DNA of 64,000 nt from Chryseobacterium formosum. GTDB taxonomy: Bacteria > Bacteroidota > Bacteroidia > Flavobacteriales > Weeksellaceae. This document shows, piece after piece, positions 16,261 to 25,653 of the stretch (positions are counted from its first letter, which is position 1; every line of letters starts with the position of its first letter). Under the pieces are notes generated by a model. The model saw nothing but the letters and a program-made list of their open reading frames with translations. It did no database searches and had not been told where the DNA came from. A program made the translations under genes and the position numbers. The stretch lies in assembly GCF_026460885.1 (NCBI RefSeq), contig NZ_JAOVZW010000011.1, positions 115,944 to 179,943 of the forward strand, in the 5' to 3' direction.

Positions 16261-17394
16261 TTATTTTATACTAACACCAGATTTTTTCAAAGCTTCAACC
16301 AATTTGTGATAAATAGCATTGTTGGGATAAACTCCAGAAAAAAGTTCTTGGCCTTTTCCCATCGCAAAAACAGGAACCAGAGCCGCTGAATGTTGATTAT
16401 CGATAAAATTTACCTGAACTTTATTTCCGATTTCTTTTTCCTTTCCTGTTGCCACATCTTTTTCTGAATATTTTCCGATACTTGCGCCACCAGTTTCGTG
16501 GTCTGCTGTAACAACTAATAATGTGTTTGGATTTTTCTTGATAAAATCGATAACTACGCCAATGGTTTTATCGAAATCAAGAACTTCTTTGGTCATCATT
16601 TCAGCATCTTTTGCGTGACCTCCCCAATCGATGAAAGAGCCTTCAACCATCAGAAAAAATGGTTTTTTATCTTTAGAAAAATAGTCTAAAGCAGTTTGTG
16701 TAGCTTCTGGTAAAAAATCACCTCTTCCCTGAACTTTATTCGGTAATTCATCCTGAGCCAATAAGTACAAATTTTTCTTTCTAGAAATTGGTTTTGATAA
16801 TGAAATCGTGTCAATTCTGTAGTTTTTATTTAATTGTTCTAATAAATTTTTTCCGTCTTTTCTTTTATTGAAGAACTTTAAACCTCCTCCAGCTGCAAAA
16901 TCAACATTAGACTTTAAAAATTCCAAAGCAATATCTTCATGAAGGTCGCGGTCTTTCACATGAGCATAATAAGAAGCCGGTGTTGCGTGAGTAATTGAAG
17001 TAAGACTTACCAAACCAGTTTGATAATCATTTTTCTGAAGCTGTTCTAAAATTGTAGGAATTGCAATGGAATCTTTATCAACTCCGATTGCTCTTTTATA
17101 GGTTTTCTTTCCGGTCGATAACGCCGTTGCTCCTGCTGCAGAATCGGTAATCAAATTACTCGTTGAAGATGTTTCTGAAAGACCGACAACTTTAAATTTG
17201 GCAAAATTAGGTTCTGAATTTCCAAAATAAAAAGCCGAAGTTACTTGAGAAACTCCCATCCCATCTCCTATCATAAAAATGACATTAAGAGGTTTTTGTT
17301 TTTTTTGAGCCGACAATAATGCCGTAAAAAGAAGCAAAGAAAAAGCCGCAACAGTCCTTAAATTAACGTTTTTGTAACTATAATTCATAATCAT
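16261..17394 (-). CDS. Secreted alkaline phosphatase
   Basis: This 377-residue alkaline phosphatase of the PhoA superfamily has an N-terminal signal peptide (about residues 1-29). Motifs are FMIGDGMGVSQV (metal ligand Asp), TDSAAGATALSTGKKT (nucleophile Ser), HATPASYYAHVKDRD, VEGSFIDWGGHAKD, VTADHETGG and QHSAALVPVF. It releases phosphate from many monoesters in the periplasm or at the surface. It matches the C-terminal half of the neighbouring fusion protein motif for motif, so the two probably arose by duplication. It is divergent from the SusC gene across 274 bases, suggesting shared regulation. The ATG at 17388 is an alternative start. Confidence 0.92.
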   Translation of the reverse strand: MIMNYSYKNVNLRTVAAFSLLLFTALLSAQKKQKPLNVIFMIGDGMGVSQVTSAFYFGNSEPNFAKFKVVGLSETSSTSNLITDSAAGATALSTGKKTYKRAIGVDKDSIAIPTILEQLQKNDYQTGLVSLTSITHATPASYYAHVKDRDLHEDIALEFLKSNVDFAAGGGLKFFNKRKDGKNLLEQLNKNYRIDTISLSKPISRKKNLYLLAQDELPNKVQGRGDFLPEATQTALDYFSKDKKPFFLMVEGSFIDWGGHAKDAEMMTKEVLDFDKTIGVVIDFIKKNPNTLLVVTADHETGGASIGKYSEKDVATGKEKEIGNKVQVNFIDNQHSAALVPVFAMGKGQELFSGVYPNNAIYHKLVEALKKSGVSIK

Positions 17395-17432
17395 TGGATT
17401 TTTAATAAATTAATAAATACGAAATAAGGGCA

Positions 17433-17440
17433 CAAAATTA
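17433..17440 (-). promoter_or_regulatory. Possible -7 promoter element of the alkaline phosphatase gene
   Basis: On the minus strand this reads TAATTTTG, a fit to TAnnTTTG, 38 bases before the start codon. It faces away from an identical octamer serving susC at 17643. Confidence 0.45.
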
Positions 17441-17642
17441 GATATTTTAACTACTCGAAATTCTCATTTAAAAACCACAAACCCAATGTTAACAGGGAAA
17501 TAATTGAGTTTAAGAACTTTAAAAACATTTGTTTACATAAAGTTTTCACAAATTTAATTTCCGGCAAAAATATTCACGTTTTATTAATTTTAAAAAGCTG
17601 TTACTTAATATTAAATTAACAGTTTTCGGCGTTTTACCGACC

Positions 17643-17650
17643 TAATTTTG
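17643..17650 (+). promoter_or_regulatory. -7 promoter element of the susC/susD operon
   Basis: TAATTTTG fits the Bacteroidota -7 consensus TAnnTTTG and ends 18 bases before the ATG at 17669. It also overlaps the TTG at 17648, which argues against that codon as the translation start. Confidence 0.5.
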
Positions 17651-17668
17651 CACCAAAATAAAAAAGGA

Positions 17669-20443
17669 ATGAAACGTATTTATCTCGTGCCGACTGTTTT
17701 GATGAGTTGTGTCAGCTTAACATTTGCGCAAAAAAAAGAATCCGACACGCTCAAAGATGATAGCAAATTGAAAGATATTGAAGAAGTGGTGATGGTAGGA
17801 TACGGAAGTCAGAAAAAATCTGATGTAACCGGAGCTGTAGGATCGGTAAAAAGCGAAGATTTTAATAAAGGTATGGTTGCCAATGTTGGACAATTACTTC
17901 AGGGAAAAGTTGCCGGAGTAAATGTTTCTAATGTAAGTGGTGAACCCGGAGCCAATCAAAATATTATCATCAGAGGAGTTGGAAGTTTACGTTCAGGAAC
18001 CACTCCATTGTATGTAGTTGACGGTTTTGTAATCGATAACAGCAATACTGGAACTGCAAACAACCCAATGAATTTCATCAATCCTAATGATATTGAATCA
18101 CTGGATATTTTGAAAGATGCTTCAGCAGCTGCAATCTACGGAGCAAGAGGAGCCAATGGAGTTATTGTAATTACCACTAAAAAAGGAAAAAAAGGAAGAA
18201 CTCAGATGAATCTGTCTTCAAATCTTACGATTTCAAATCTTGCTAATAAAATGAATGTCTTCAGTGCAGACGAATTTAGGAGACAGGTAACCGCAGCAGG
18301 AGGAAAGTTGGATGATATGGGTGGAAATACAGATTGGCAGGATGAATTAACAAGAACAGGGATTTCTGAAAACGTAAATTTCTCAGCGTCTGGAGCAACA
18401 GAAAATTCTAATTACTATGCCGCTTTAGGATACGAAGATCAGGAAGGTATTCTTTACAACAGTAACCTGAAAAGATATTCGGGACGTGTGAATGTTTCGC
18501 AGAAAGCTTTTGACGGAAGAGTAAATATCGACTTTAATTTAAACGGAATAAGAACCGAAAACAACAGACCCAACGCAACCAGTGTGGTATCTGAGATGTT
18601 GACATGGAACCCTACATTTCCAGCTTATACAAACGGTGCACCAACAACAGTATTTAACAATGGTGGTTTCAACCCGCTGATTCGTCGTCAGATTTACAAA
18701 GATTACACAACCAATAACAGGATTTTGGCGAATGTCTCTCCTTCCATAGAAATTATTAAAGGATTAACTTATAAGCTAAATTTAGGGATTGATTATTCTA
18801 CAGCAGAAAGAATCATTCAAAATATTCCACATGCTATCCCTTTAGAAAACGGCAGCTTAAATCTAAGCAATTACTCAAATAACAATACGCTTGTAGAAAA
18901 TACATTAACTTATAAGTTTAAAATCAACAGTCATGATTTTAATGTAATGGCGGGGCATTCTTACCAAAAATTACTATTAACTTCAAGAGGATCATATTAT
19001 CAGAATTTCCCAAACAACGGAATTGAGCCTCAATATCAAATTCCTGCATTATTACCTGCAGATTTACAGAAAGTAACCTCAACAATTATTGCTAATAAAA
19101 ATGAGCTGCAATCTTGGTTTGGGAGAGTAAACTATGGTTATCAGGATAAATATCTTTTAACTGCAACTTTAAGAGCAGATGGGTCTTCAAAATTTGGAGC
19201 GAACAACCGCTACGGGGTTTTCCCTTCTGTTGCTGCAGGATGGAATATCAGCAAAGAGAGTTTTCTTGAAAATGTAGACCCAATCAACAACTTAAAACTA
19301 AGAGCAAGCTGGGGTAAAACAGGAAATCAGGAAATTCCGAGTAAAATTACAAAAAGAAGTTATCAGGCAGATTCCAATGGAAGTGCACAGGCAACTTATC
19401 CTTTAAATGACAGTGGAAATTATCCTGTCGGAATATATTTGGTAAGAGCAAACAACCCAGATCTTCAATGGGAAGTTACTACCCAAACCAATATCGGTTT
19501 AGATTTCGGAATTCTAAACAACAGATTAACGGGTACTATTGATTTTTTTAATAAAGTTTCTGATAATATTCTTTTGGAAATCAATCCTGTAGATCCAATC
19601 GAACCAGCTCCAAAAGTTTGGAAGAATATTCCGAATATGAAGATCAACAATACTGGTTTAGAATTATCATTAAACTATAACAGTAATCCGAACAAAGCAT
19701 TTACTTACAGCGTTGGTTCAAATACTTCATTTATTAAAAACAAAGTAAAAGATTCTCCTTATAAAGTACTTACAACAGGAGAAGCACAAGGACCTGGAAC
19801 AACGAATGCCGTTATCAATGGTTATGTGAATGGCGAACCAATAGGAACGTTCTACGTAAGAGAATTTTTAGGTTTAGATGAAAAGGGCACCAATATTTTC
19901 AGAGATGTAAACGGAGACGGAATTATTACAGACAACGACAGAGTAGCATCTGGGAGTGCATTACCAGATTTCACTTATAATATTTCCCTGAAAGCAGCTT
20001 ATAAAAATTTCGATTTAGGATTAAATTTTAACGGAGTTGCAGGAAATATGATTTATAACAATACTGCTTCCACACTATTTTCAAGAGGAAGATTAGGAAT
20101 ATCACAAAATACCACAGATGCAGCAACACAGTTCCCTAACGAAAGTTTAAACAATACCAATGTAATTTCTACAAGATATCTTGAAAAAGGAGATTTCTTC
20201 AGATTAAACAACGCAACATTAGGATATAGTTTAGACCCTAAAATATTAGGAATTGGAGAACATGTAAGAAACATCAGATTCTCTGTGACAGCTCAAAACT
20301 TATTTGTCATCACAAAATATTCAGGTTTCGATCCGGAAATCAATACAGGTTTGTCTCAAGGCGGAATTCAGTCTTTCGGGATTGATTACGCTACCTATCC
20401 AAAAGCAAGAAGCTTTGTATTCGGTGTAAACGTAGCATTTTAA
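17669..20443 (+). CDS. SusC/RagA-family TonB-linked outer membrane protein
   Basis: This TonB-dependent porin imports a substrate too large for normal porins. It has a signal peptide (MKRIYLVPTVLMSCVSLTFA), then at once a linker and the plug domain (VVMVGYGSQKKSDVTGAV, PLYVVDGFVIDN, LKDASAAAIYGARGANG), and a C-terminal 22-strand barrel ending in VFGVNVAF. It has 924 residues and lacks the carboxypeptidase-D-like domain of about 80 residues that precedes the plug in most SusC proteins. I chose ATG 17669 because the signal peptide starts there and a promoter element covers 17648. It forms an operon with the SusD gene 22 bases downstream and is divergent from alkaline phosphatase genes, suggesting uptake of phosphorylated compounds. 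Confidence 0.95.
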   Translation: MKRIYLVPTVLMSCVSLTFAQKKESDTLKDDSKLKDIEEVVMVGYGSQKKSDVTGAVGSVKSEDFNKGMVANVGQLLQGKVAGVNVSNVSGEPGANQNIIIRGVGSLRSGTTPLYVVDGFVIDNSNTGTANNPMNFINPNDIESLDILKDASAAAIYGARGANGVIVITTKKGKKGRTQMNLSSNLTISNLANKMNVFSADEFRRQVTAAGGKLDDMGGNTDWQDELTRTGISENVNFSASGATENSNYYAALGYEDQEGILYNSNLKRYSGRVNVSQKAFDGRVNIDFNLNGIRTENNRPNATSVVSEMLTWNPTFPAYTNGAPTTVFNNGGFNPLIRRQIYKDYTTNNRILANVSPSIEIIKGLTYKLNLGIDYSTAERIIQNIPHAIPLENGSLNLSNYSNNNTLVENTLTYKFKINSHDFNVMAGHSYQKLLLTSRGSYYQNFPNNGIEPQYQIPALLPADLQKVTSTIIANKNELQSWFGRVNYGYQDKYLLTATLRADGSSKFGANNRYGVFPSVAAGWNISKESFLENVDPINNLKLRASWGKTGNQEIPSKITKRSYQADSNGSAQATYPLNDSGNYPVGIYLVRANNPDLQWEVTTQTNIGLDFGILNNRLTGTIDFFNKVSDNILLEINPVDPIEPAPKVWKNIPNMKINNTGLELSLNYNSNPNKAFTYSVGSNTSFIKNKVKDSPYKVLTTGEAQGPGTTNAVINGYVNGEPIGTFYVREFLGLDEKGTNIFRDVNGDGIITDNDRVASGSALPDFTYNISLKAAYKNFDLGLNFNGVAGNMIYNNTASTLFSRGRLGISQNTTDAATQFPNESLNNTNVISTRYLEKGDFFRLNNATLGYSLDPKILGIGEHVRNIRFSVTAQNLFVITKYSGFDPEINTGLSQGGIQSFGIDYATYPKARSFVFGVNVAF

Positions 20444-20465
20444 TTAATTATTTAAAAAGAAAACA

Positions 20466-22208
20466 ATGAAAAATAAATTTTTAATCTCTATTCTTAGTGT
20501 AAGCGCTTTAGCACTTGTAGGATGTACAGATCTTGAAGAATTGGTTATTGATGAATCACTGGAAGCACAAACGACGACTCCGGTCGAGTCTTTCATCGCT
20601 CCGGCTTACGGTCCGCTTCCCGATGCATTTACCCATGTAAAAAACTATGGACTTCAGCTTATAAGCTCAGATCAGGCAATTCTTCCACCAAGAGGAAGTG
20701 GAAATGACTGGTATGACGGCGGAAAATATATAGAACTTCATCAGCATACAACCACAACTACAAATGTTGTTGTACAGCAGACTTGGGATGCCATGAGATT
20801 AATGCTTTCAAGAACCGTTACTGCTATCGAAAAACTACAACCACTTGCTGCGACAGATCCAAATGCTGCGAAAGCTGTTGCCGAAATGCGTGCATTGAGA
20901 GCTTATTACAACATGTTGATGCTTGATTATTGGGGAATTGCCTTTAAAAAAGACAGCACCGGTCAGAATTCTGAAATTCTAAGAAGACAGGAAGCTATCT
21001 CTTACATAGAAAGTGAATTTCTAGCTGTGGTAAATAATCTTGACAATACAAAAGGCCCGGGAAGAATGTCTCAGGCTTCAGTAAACGGATTTTTAGCACA
21101 ACTTTATCTAAATGCAGCAGTTTATAGAAATCCTTACGGAACTCCGAATTTCGCAGCCGGAGATATGGATAAAGTCATTGAATACACAGACAAAGTTATT
21201 AACAGTGGTCTATTTAATTTATCGCCTGAATATTTTGCGATATTTGACGACAATAACCACTCAAACAAAGAATTAATTTTTGCGATTGATCAGCGTCAGG
21301 ATCTTGCTACATCTCATAACAGATTGGGCTACTGGTCGCTTTCAGGGAGTCAATATCCTTTAGCAGCTTTCCCAAAAGCTAATGGAACAGATGGTCCTGC
21401 AATTACTTCAGATTTTTATCAAACTTGGGTTCAAGCTTACGGAAGTACAGATCCTGCGCAAGCCGATGCGAGATTTTACAAAGAAAATTTTACTGTACCT
21501 GCAGCTTTAAAGAATTTAACGGGAGTAACTCCTGCCAATGATTCTGATCATTATTTTCTTGTGAATGGTGCAACTTATGAAATCAACAGAGGAATTCAGA
21601 GAGGAATTCAATGGGGATTGAGAAATGCGTCAAACGGACAGCCTTTCCAACCTGGAACCATAAGCGGACAGTACAGAATCTACCCGATAATCGAACAGAG
21701 AAACGGTTTTGTAAACTATGTAAATCATACCTTAGAAATCGATCTTGAAAATCCAAATAATAAAGATTATACAGACGGCTACAGAGTTTCAAAATACCAA
21801 TTCAGCAGAACTTCAGATTCTGGAAGAAACAGAGGAAATGCAGATATTGTGCTTTTACGTTTAGCCGATATTTACCTGATGAGAGCAGAAGCACAATTGA
21901 GAAAAGGAAATGCAGGAGCAGCTTTACTTGACGTAAACTTAGTAAGGGCTTCAAGAACAGCAAGACCTGCCGTAACTCCACCAGCTTTATCTTCAATCGA
22001 TTTAAATACTTTATACAGAGAAAGAGGTTTTGAGTTTTACTGGGAATATTCAAGAAGAACAGATATGATCAGATTTGGTCATTACGAAGATCCTTATACC
22101 TCAAAAACCAATAGCGATGTAAGAAAAAGACTGTTCCCGATTCCACAATCAGCAATCGACGGAGCATCTGCAGAACCGGGATATTTGGTTCAGAACGAAG
22201 GTTACTAA
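20466..22208 (+). CDS. SusD/RagB-family outer membrane lipoprotein
   Basis: This 580-residue lipoprotein has the lipobox LALVGC (acylated Cys at residue 20). It shows the SusD layout: helical TPR-like scaffold segments (AEMRALRAYYNMLMLDYWG, MSQASVNGFLAQLYLNAAVY) and the conserved C-terminal block DIVLLRLADIYLMRAEA with the family's usual ending (LFPIPQSAID). SusD proteins cap the SusC barrel at the cell surface and bind the substrate. It is the second gene of the operon and is followed by a clear terminator. The ligand is unknown; the neighbouring phosphatases suggest a phosphate ester. Confidence 0.95.
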   Translation: MKNKFLISILSVSALALVGCTDLEELVIDESLEAQTTTPVESFIAPAYGPLPDAFTHVKNYGLQLISSDQAILPPRGSGNDWYDGGKYIELHQHTTTTTNVVVQQTWDAMRLMLSRTVTAIEKLQPLAATDPNAAKAVAEMRALRAYYNMLMLDYWGIAFKKDSTGQNSEILRRQEAISYIESEFLAVVNNLDNTKGPGRMSQASVNGFLAQLYLNAAVYRNPYGTPNFAAGDMDKVIEYTDKVINSGLFNLSPEYFAIFDDNNHSNKELIFAIDQRQDLATSHNRLGYWSLSGSQYPLAAFPKANGTDGPAITSDFYQTWVQAYGSTDPAQADARFYKENFTVPAALKNLTGVTPANDSDHYFLVNGATYEINRGIQRGIQWGLRNASNGQPFQPGTISGQYRIYPIIEQRNGFVNYVNHTLEIDLENPNNKDYTDGYRVSKYQFSRTSDSGRNRGNADIVLLRLADIYLMRAEAQLRKGNAGAALLDVNLVRASRTARPAVTPPALSSIDLNTLYRERGFEFYWEYSRRTDMIRFGHYEDPYTSKTNSDVRKRLFPIPQSAIDGASAEPGYLVQNEGY

Positions 22209-22236
22209 TTTTTTTACTATTATATATTACTTTCAA

Positions 22237-22269
22237 GAAAACTGCCGGCAAATTTTGTCGGCAGTTTTT
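22237..22269 (+). terminator. Terminator of the susCD operon
   Basis: CTGCCG (22242-22247) and CGGCAG (22259-22264), flanked by A4 and T5, form a strong hairpin with a T tail 29 bases after the susD stop. Confidence 0.8.
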
Positions 22270-22401
22270 GATTTTAGAAGTTTTATTTTCTAATTTTTTA
22301 TCAAGTTAAATTATTTAGACGTCTAAGTTTTAATTATGACCTCTTATCTTTTAAACTTAAATTAACCTATCTCTAAAACTTATTAAGTTCAATCAAATTA
22401 T

Positions 22402-22437
22402 TTCAAAAAGAAACACCAACATTTTTGTCGGTGTTTC
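22402..22437 (-). terminator. Terminator of the sugar dehydrogenase gene
   Basis: GAAACACC (22410-22417) and GGTGTTTC (22430-22437) pair. On the minus strand the hairpin is followed by five T. It lies 20 bases past the stop of the gene at 22458. Confidence 0.75.
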
Positions 22438-22457
22438 AAGAGTACGAAAAAAATAAT

Positions 22458-23696
22458 TTATTGTCTTTGAATTTTATATAATCTTCCGCCATCGGTAACT
22501 GCGTAAAGCGCACCATCAGTTCCTTGCGTAATATCTCTAAAACGTTGTGACAACCCTGTAAGTAAACGCTCTTCACCCACTACTTTGTTATCTTTAATAA
22601 CGAGTCTTACAATATGTTCGCCACTTAAAGCACCGATAAACAAACAGTTTTGCCATTCCGGAATACTGTTTCCTCTGTAGAACGTCATTCCACTTGGTGA
22701 AATTACAGGATCCCAATAATAAACAGGTTGTTCCATCCCACTTTGCTGCTGAATTCCACCGCCGATTGGTGCACCACCATATTCAATTCCATAAGTAATT
22801 GTTGGCCAACCATAATTTTTTGCGGGTTGAACTCTATTGATTTCATCTCCGCCACGAGGTCCGTGTTCACTTTGCCATAATTCTCCTGTTGTAGGATGAA
22901 TTGCAATTCCTTGTGGATTTCTGTGGCCGATACTATATAATTCCGGTAGAGCTCCCGCTTGGCTGAAAGTAGGATTTCCGGGAGCCGGAGCTCCATCTTT
23001 TGTAATTCTCAAAATTTTCCCAATTGCTGCAGTAACCGATTGCGCCAAAGGTCTTGTGGATAAATCTGAACGCTCGCCTACGCTTACCATCAAATTTCCT
23101 GTAGAATCAAATAAAATTCTTCCTCCATAATGTAGATTTCCGGCAGATGCAGAAGGATTTGCTCTGTAAATAACCGTTGCGTTTTCAATTGTAGTTTCTG
23201 AAGTTGAAAGTTTTCCTTTTGCCACAGAAGTTTGAGTTCCACCTGCAACATTTTCAGAAAAAACCCAATAAACCATCCTGTTTGTAGAAAACTGAGGATC
23301 TACACAAATACCCAATAAACCGCCCTGTCCGTTTGAATTTACAGCAGGAATTCCGGTAATAGGATTTCCAACCGATCCTGTATTGGTTACAATTCTCATT
23401 GTTCCGCCTTTTTGAGTGATTAATAACCTTCCATCGGGTAAACTTGTAATTCCCCAAGGCGCGCTCAATGCAGATGTTAAAACAGTATTTGTAAAAGGCG
23501 TCTGTGTTTTTACACCATTCACTCTTGTTTGCCCTGCAAAAGCGGGTGGATAATTGGTATTGGCTTGTCCGTTTTCAACTGGTGGATAAATGGCTTCATT
23601 TCCCGGCTCTTCAGTAATTGTTTCATCGATATTGTCTGAGCAATTGACTAAAAACATAGCAGAAGCAATCAAAAAGTAATGTGCTTTAAATTTCAT
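22458..23696 (-). CDS. PQQ-dependent sugar dehydrogenase-like lipoprotein
   Basis: From the ATG at 23696 the product begins MKFKAHYFLIASAMFLVNC, a lipoprotein signal; the ORF extends 20 codons upstream, but that extension would bury the signal. The body is the six-bladed propeller of soluble aldose/sorbosone dehydrogenases: SAPWGITSLPDGRLLITQ, GLLGICVDPQF, LHYGGRILFDSTGNLMVSVG, HRNPQGIAIHPTTGELWQSE, HGPRGGDEINRV and AKNYGWPTITYG. Such enzymes oxidise aldoses using PQQ in the periplasm. PQQ must come from outside or from other loci, because no pqq genes lie here. It is monocistronic, with its own terminator. Confidence 0.88.
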   Translation of the reverse strand: MKFKAHYFLIASAMFLVNCSDNIDETITEEPGNEAIYPPVENGQANTNYPPAFAGQTRVNGVKTQTPFTNTVLTSALSAPWGITSLPDGRLLITQKGGTMRIVTNTGSVGNPITGIPAVNSNGQGGLLGICVDPQFSTNRMVYWVFSENVAGGTQTSVAKGKLSTSETTIENATVIYRANPSASAGNLHYGGRILFDSTGNLMVSVGERSDLSTRPLAQSVTAAIGKILRITKDGAPAPGNPTFSQAGALPELYSIGHRNPQGIAIHPTTGELWQSEHGPRGGDEINRVQPAKNYGWPTITYGIEYGGAPIGGGIQQQSGMEQPVYYWDPVISPSGMTFYRGNSIPEWQNCLFIGALSGEHIVRLVIKDNKVVGEERLLTGLSQRFRDITQGTDGALYAVTDGGRLYKIQRQ

Positions 23697-23854
23697 ATTG
23701 TTAAAATTTGGTGTTTGAATTTTGAAAATAACAATTTTCAGTTTCCAAAGCATCAAAGTTTAAGCCAATAATCGGTTATTTTTCAAAATAATTCACTTTT
23801 AACACATTCAATTTATAAGAAATATCAAAATACATTCATTGTGTATAATTCACA

Positions 23855-23883
23855 AAAAAACCTTCCGGCAATCTGAAAGGTTT
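23855..23883 (-). terminator. Terminator of the methionine aminopeptidase gene
   Basis: AAACCTT (23858-23864) and AAGGTTT (23877-23883) pair around a short loop. On the minus strand a T run follows. It starts 29 bases after the map stop codon. Confidence 0.7.
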
Positions 23884-23911
23884 AATAATTTATGCAAAAA
23901 CAAAATTTTAT

Positions 23912-24676
23912 TTAATTTAAAATCTCATTCATCTGCGTTAAAATAATTGGTTTTCCGTCGGTAATTAAAATGGTATGTTCATGTTGAGCCATATAACCGC
24001 CTTTATTTCCCACCATCGTCCAACCGTCTTTCAATTCAACGGCCATCGTAGAATCTGTAGAAATAAATGTTTCAATCGCTACAACAGAATTTTTCTTAAA
24101 TCTTCTCGTATCAAAACGGTTTCTGTAGTTCATCAATTCATCCGGTTCCTCGTGAAGACTTCTTCCAACACCGTGACCTCCTAAGTTTTTGATGACTTTA
24201 AAGCCTTTTTTCTTTGCTTCAGTTTCCATTAAAAAACCTATGTCTGCAATTCTTACCCCGCCTTTTATATTATTAATAGCTTTTTCTAAAATTGCTTTGG
24301 AAGCATCAACCAATTTCTGATGTTGATTGATGTCTTTTCCTACAATAAAAGAACCTCCGTTATCTGCCCAATAACCGTTGAGCTCTGCAGAAACATCAAT
24401 ATTAATTAAATCTCCTTCTTTTAAAACTCTTTCTGAAGTAGGAATTCCGTGGCAGAATTCGTTGTCAACGCTTATGCACGTCCAACCTGGAAATCCATAC
24501 GTAAGATAAGGCGCCGATTTTGCCCCGAAATCTGAAAGAATTTTCGCTCCATACTCATCAAGATCTTTTGTTGTCATCCCGACTTTAGCATAATTCATCA
24601 TCTCTTTCAAAGTATAAGCAACTGCTTCGCTCACTTTTTGCATTCCGATTAATTCAGATTCGTTTGTAATAGACAT
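23912..24676 (-). CDS. map: Type I methionine aminopeptidase
   Basis: This 254-residue cytosolic metalloprotease removes the initiator Met from new proteins. The metal ligands are visible in order: Asp in INIDVSAELNGYW, Asp in ADNGGSF, His in GGHGVGRSLHEEP, Glu in VVAIETFIS and Glu in QHEHTILIT. The substrate His lies in FCHGIPTSE. No N-terminal SH3-binding or zinc extension is present, as in bacterial type Ia enzymes. A TAACTTTG promoter element lies just upstream. It is probably monocistronic and sits outside any ribosomal protein operon. Confidence 0.95.
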   Translation of the reverse strand: MSITNESELIGMQKVSEAVAYTLKEMMNYAKVGMTTKDLDEYGAKILSDFGAKSAPYLTYGFPGWTCISVDNEFCHGIPTSERVLKEGDLINIDVSAELNGYWADNGGSFIVGKDINQHQKLVDASKAILEKAINNIKGGVRIADIGFLMETEAKKKGFKVIKNLGGHGVGRSLHEEPDELMNYRNRFDTRRFKKNSVVAIETFISTDSTMAVELKDGWTMVGNKGGYMAQHEHTILITDGKPIILTQMNEILN

Positions 24677-24695
24677 AATTTCTGTTTTGAAAATA

Positions 24696-24703
24696 CAAAG
24701 TTA
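24696..24703 (-). promoter_or_regulatory. -7 promoter element of map
   Basis: On the minus strand this reads TAACTTTG, matching TAnnTTTG, and ends 19 bases before the map start codon. That is the same spacing as for susC. Confidence 0.5.
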
Positions 24704-24754
24704 GGGAATAAAATTTTCTATTTTAAACTGGAAATTTTTATGCTTAAATTTTAT

Positions 24755-25291
24755 TTAATAAATTGGTTTATTAGGAACGTCAAAAACATCAGAAGGATTT
24801 GAGCAATTGAGATAAACCTTACAATTTGGAATTCTACTTTTTAAAATATTCTCTTTTGCCGAAATCTCATCTTCATTTTCATCTGAATCTATGAAAATTT
24901 CTCTCAGACTCTGATTATCTAAACACTCACAAAGATCAGCTAAAGTTATAGCTGTACCGGTAATATTCAACATTTTCAAATTCTCCATTTGATTGAAATA
25001 TAAAACACTTTCACTTGTAAGAAATCTATTTTTCCTCAAAAAAAGCGATTGTAAATTTTTAAAATTCAGCATATATTTCACGCCCAGATCTGTAATCTGT
25101 GAATCTTTTAAATAAATATTTTCAAGAGACAAGAGCCTTAAACTCAGAAAATAAAAAAACTCATCATCGCAATCTGAATCGGCAGAATGAAATCTATACC
25201 ATTCGGCAGGAATTCTGTCTGCTTTTTCAATCCGATAATGACGTTGCCAGAATTTCTGTTCTTCTTTGGTAAATTTTGGAGGCTTTATCAT
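24755..25291 (-). CDS. Leucine-rich-repeat-like hypothetical protein
   Basis: This 178-residue cytosolic protein has about three LRR-type units (LRLLSLENIYLKDSQITDLG, LQSLFLRKNRFLT, LKMLNITGTAITLADL) after a 40-residue charged N-terminus (KFTKEEQKFWQRHYRIEKAD). No signal or membrane segment is present. It is the last gene of a minus-strand run of small proteins (27558 down to 24755). LRR proteins bind other proteins; no partner is evident. Confidence 0.6.
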   Translation of the reverse strand: MIKPPKFTKEEQKFWQRHYRIEKADRIPAEWYRFHSADSDCDDEFFYFLSLRLLSLENIYLKDSQITDLGVKYMLNFKNLQSLFLRKNRFLTSESVLYFNQMENLKMLNITGTAITLADLCECLDNQSLREIFIDSDENEDEISAKENILKSRIPNCKVYLNCSNPSDVFDVPNKPIY

Positions 25292-25320
25292 GTCTTTTTA
25301 ATGAAAATAATTTAAAATTT

Positions 25321-25590
25321 TTAGTAATCACAAGGAATTGTATCTTCAGTATCTCTCGCAATGGGAATTCCATCAGGATCAAGAATCATCGCTTCCTGAA
25401 TATGAGTTTTATGCAAAGTTGCTCCGCTTGCAATCATTTTATACCCATTTTCGTACTCTGTAAAATATCCACTCGGATAAGCAGAATATCCATTAGGCAA
25501 AAGCATCTTTTTTTCATGCTGAAAACCCCAACCAATCACTTTTTGATTAAGAATATATTTTTCAAATGCTTCGTAGAAGTTTTCTGTCAT
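25321..25590 (-). CDS. Hypothetical small protein
   Basis: This 89-residue soluble protein has no recognised family. It has an N-terminal helix (FYEAFEKYILNQKVIGWGFQ) and a glycine/tyrosine-rich middle (PNGYSAYPSGYFTEYENGYK). It sits 29 bases upstream of the LRR-like gene on the same strand, with consistent base composition, so it is probably real. Confidence 0.5.
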   Translation of the reverse strand: MTENFYEAFEKYILNQKVIGWGFQHEKKMLLPNGYSAYPSGYFTEYENGYKMIASGATLHKTHIQEAMILDPDGIPIARDTEDTIPCDY

Positions 25591-25653
25591 TTTTTTTCTT
25601 TTTAAAGTTGATTTTTTGTTCTGAATGAATTAAGTCCAACTAAAAACCGGTAT

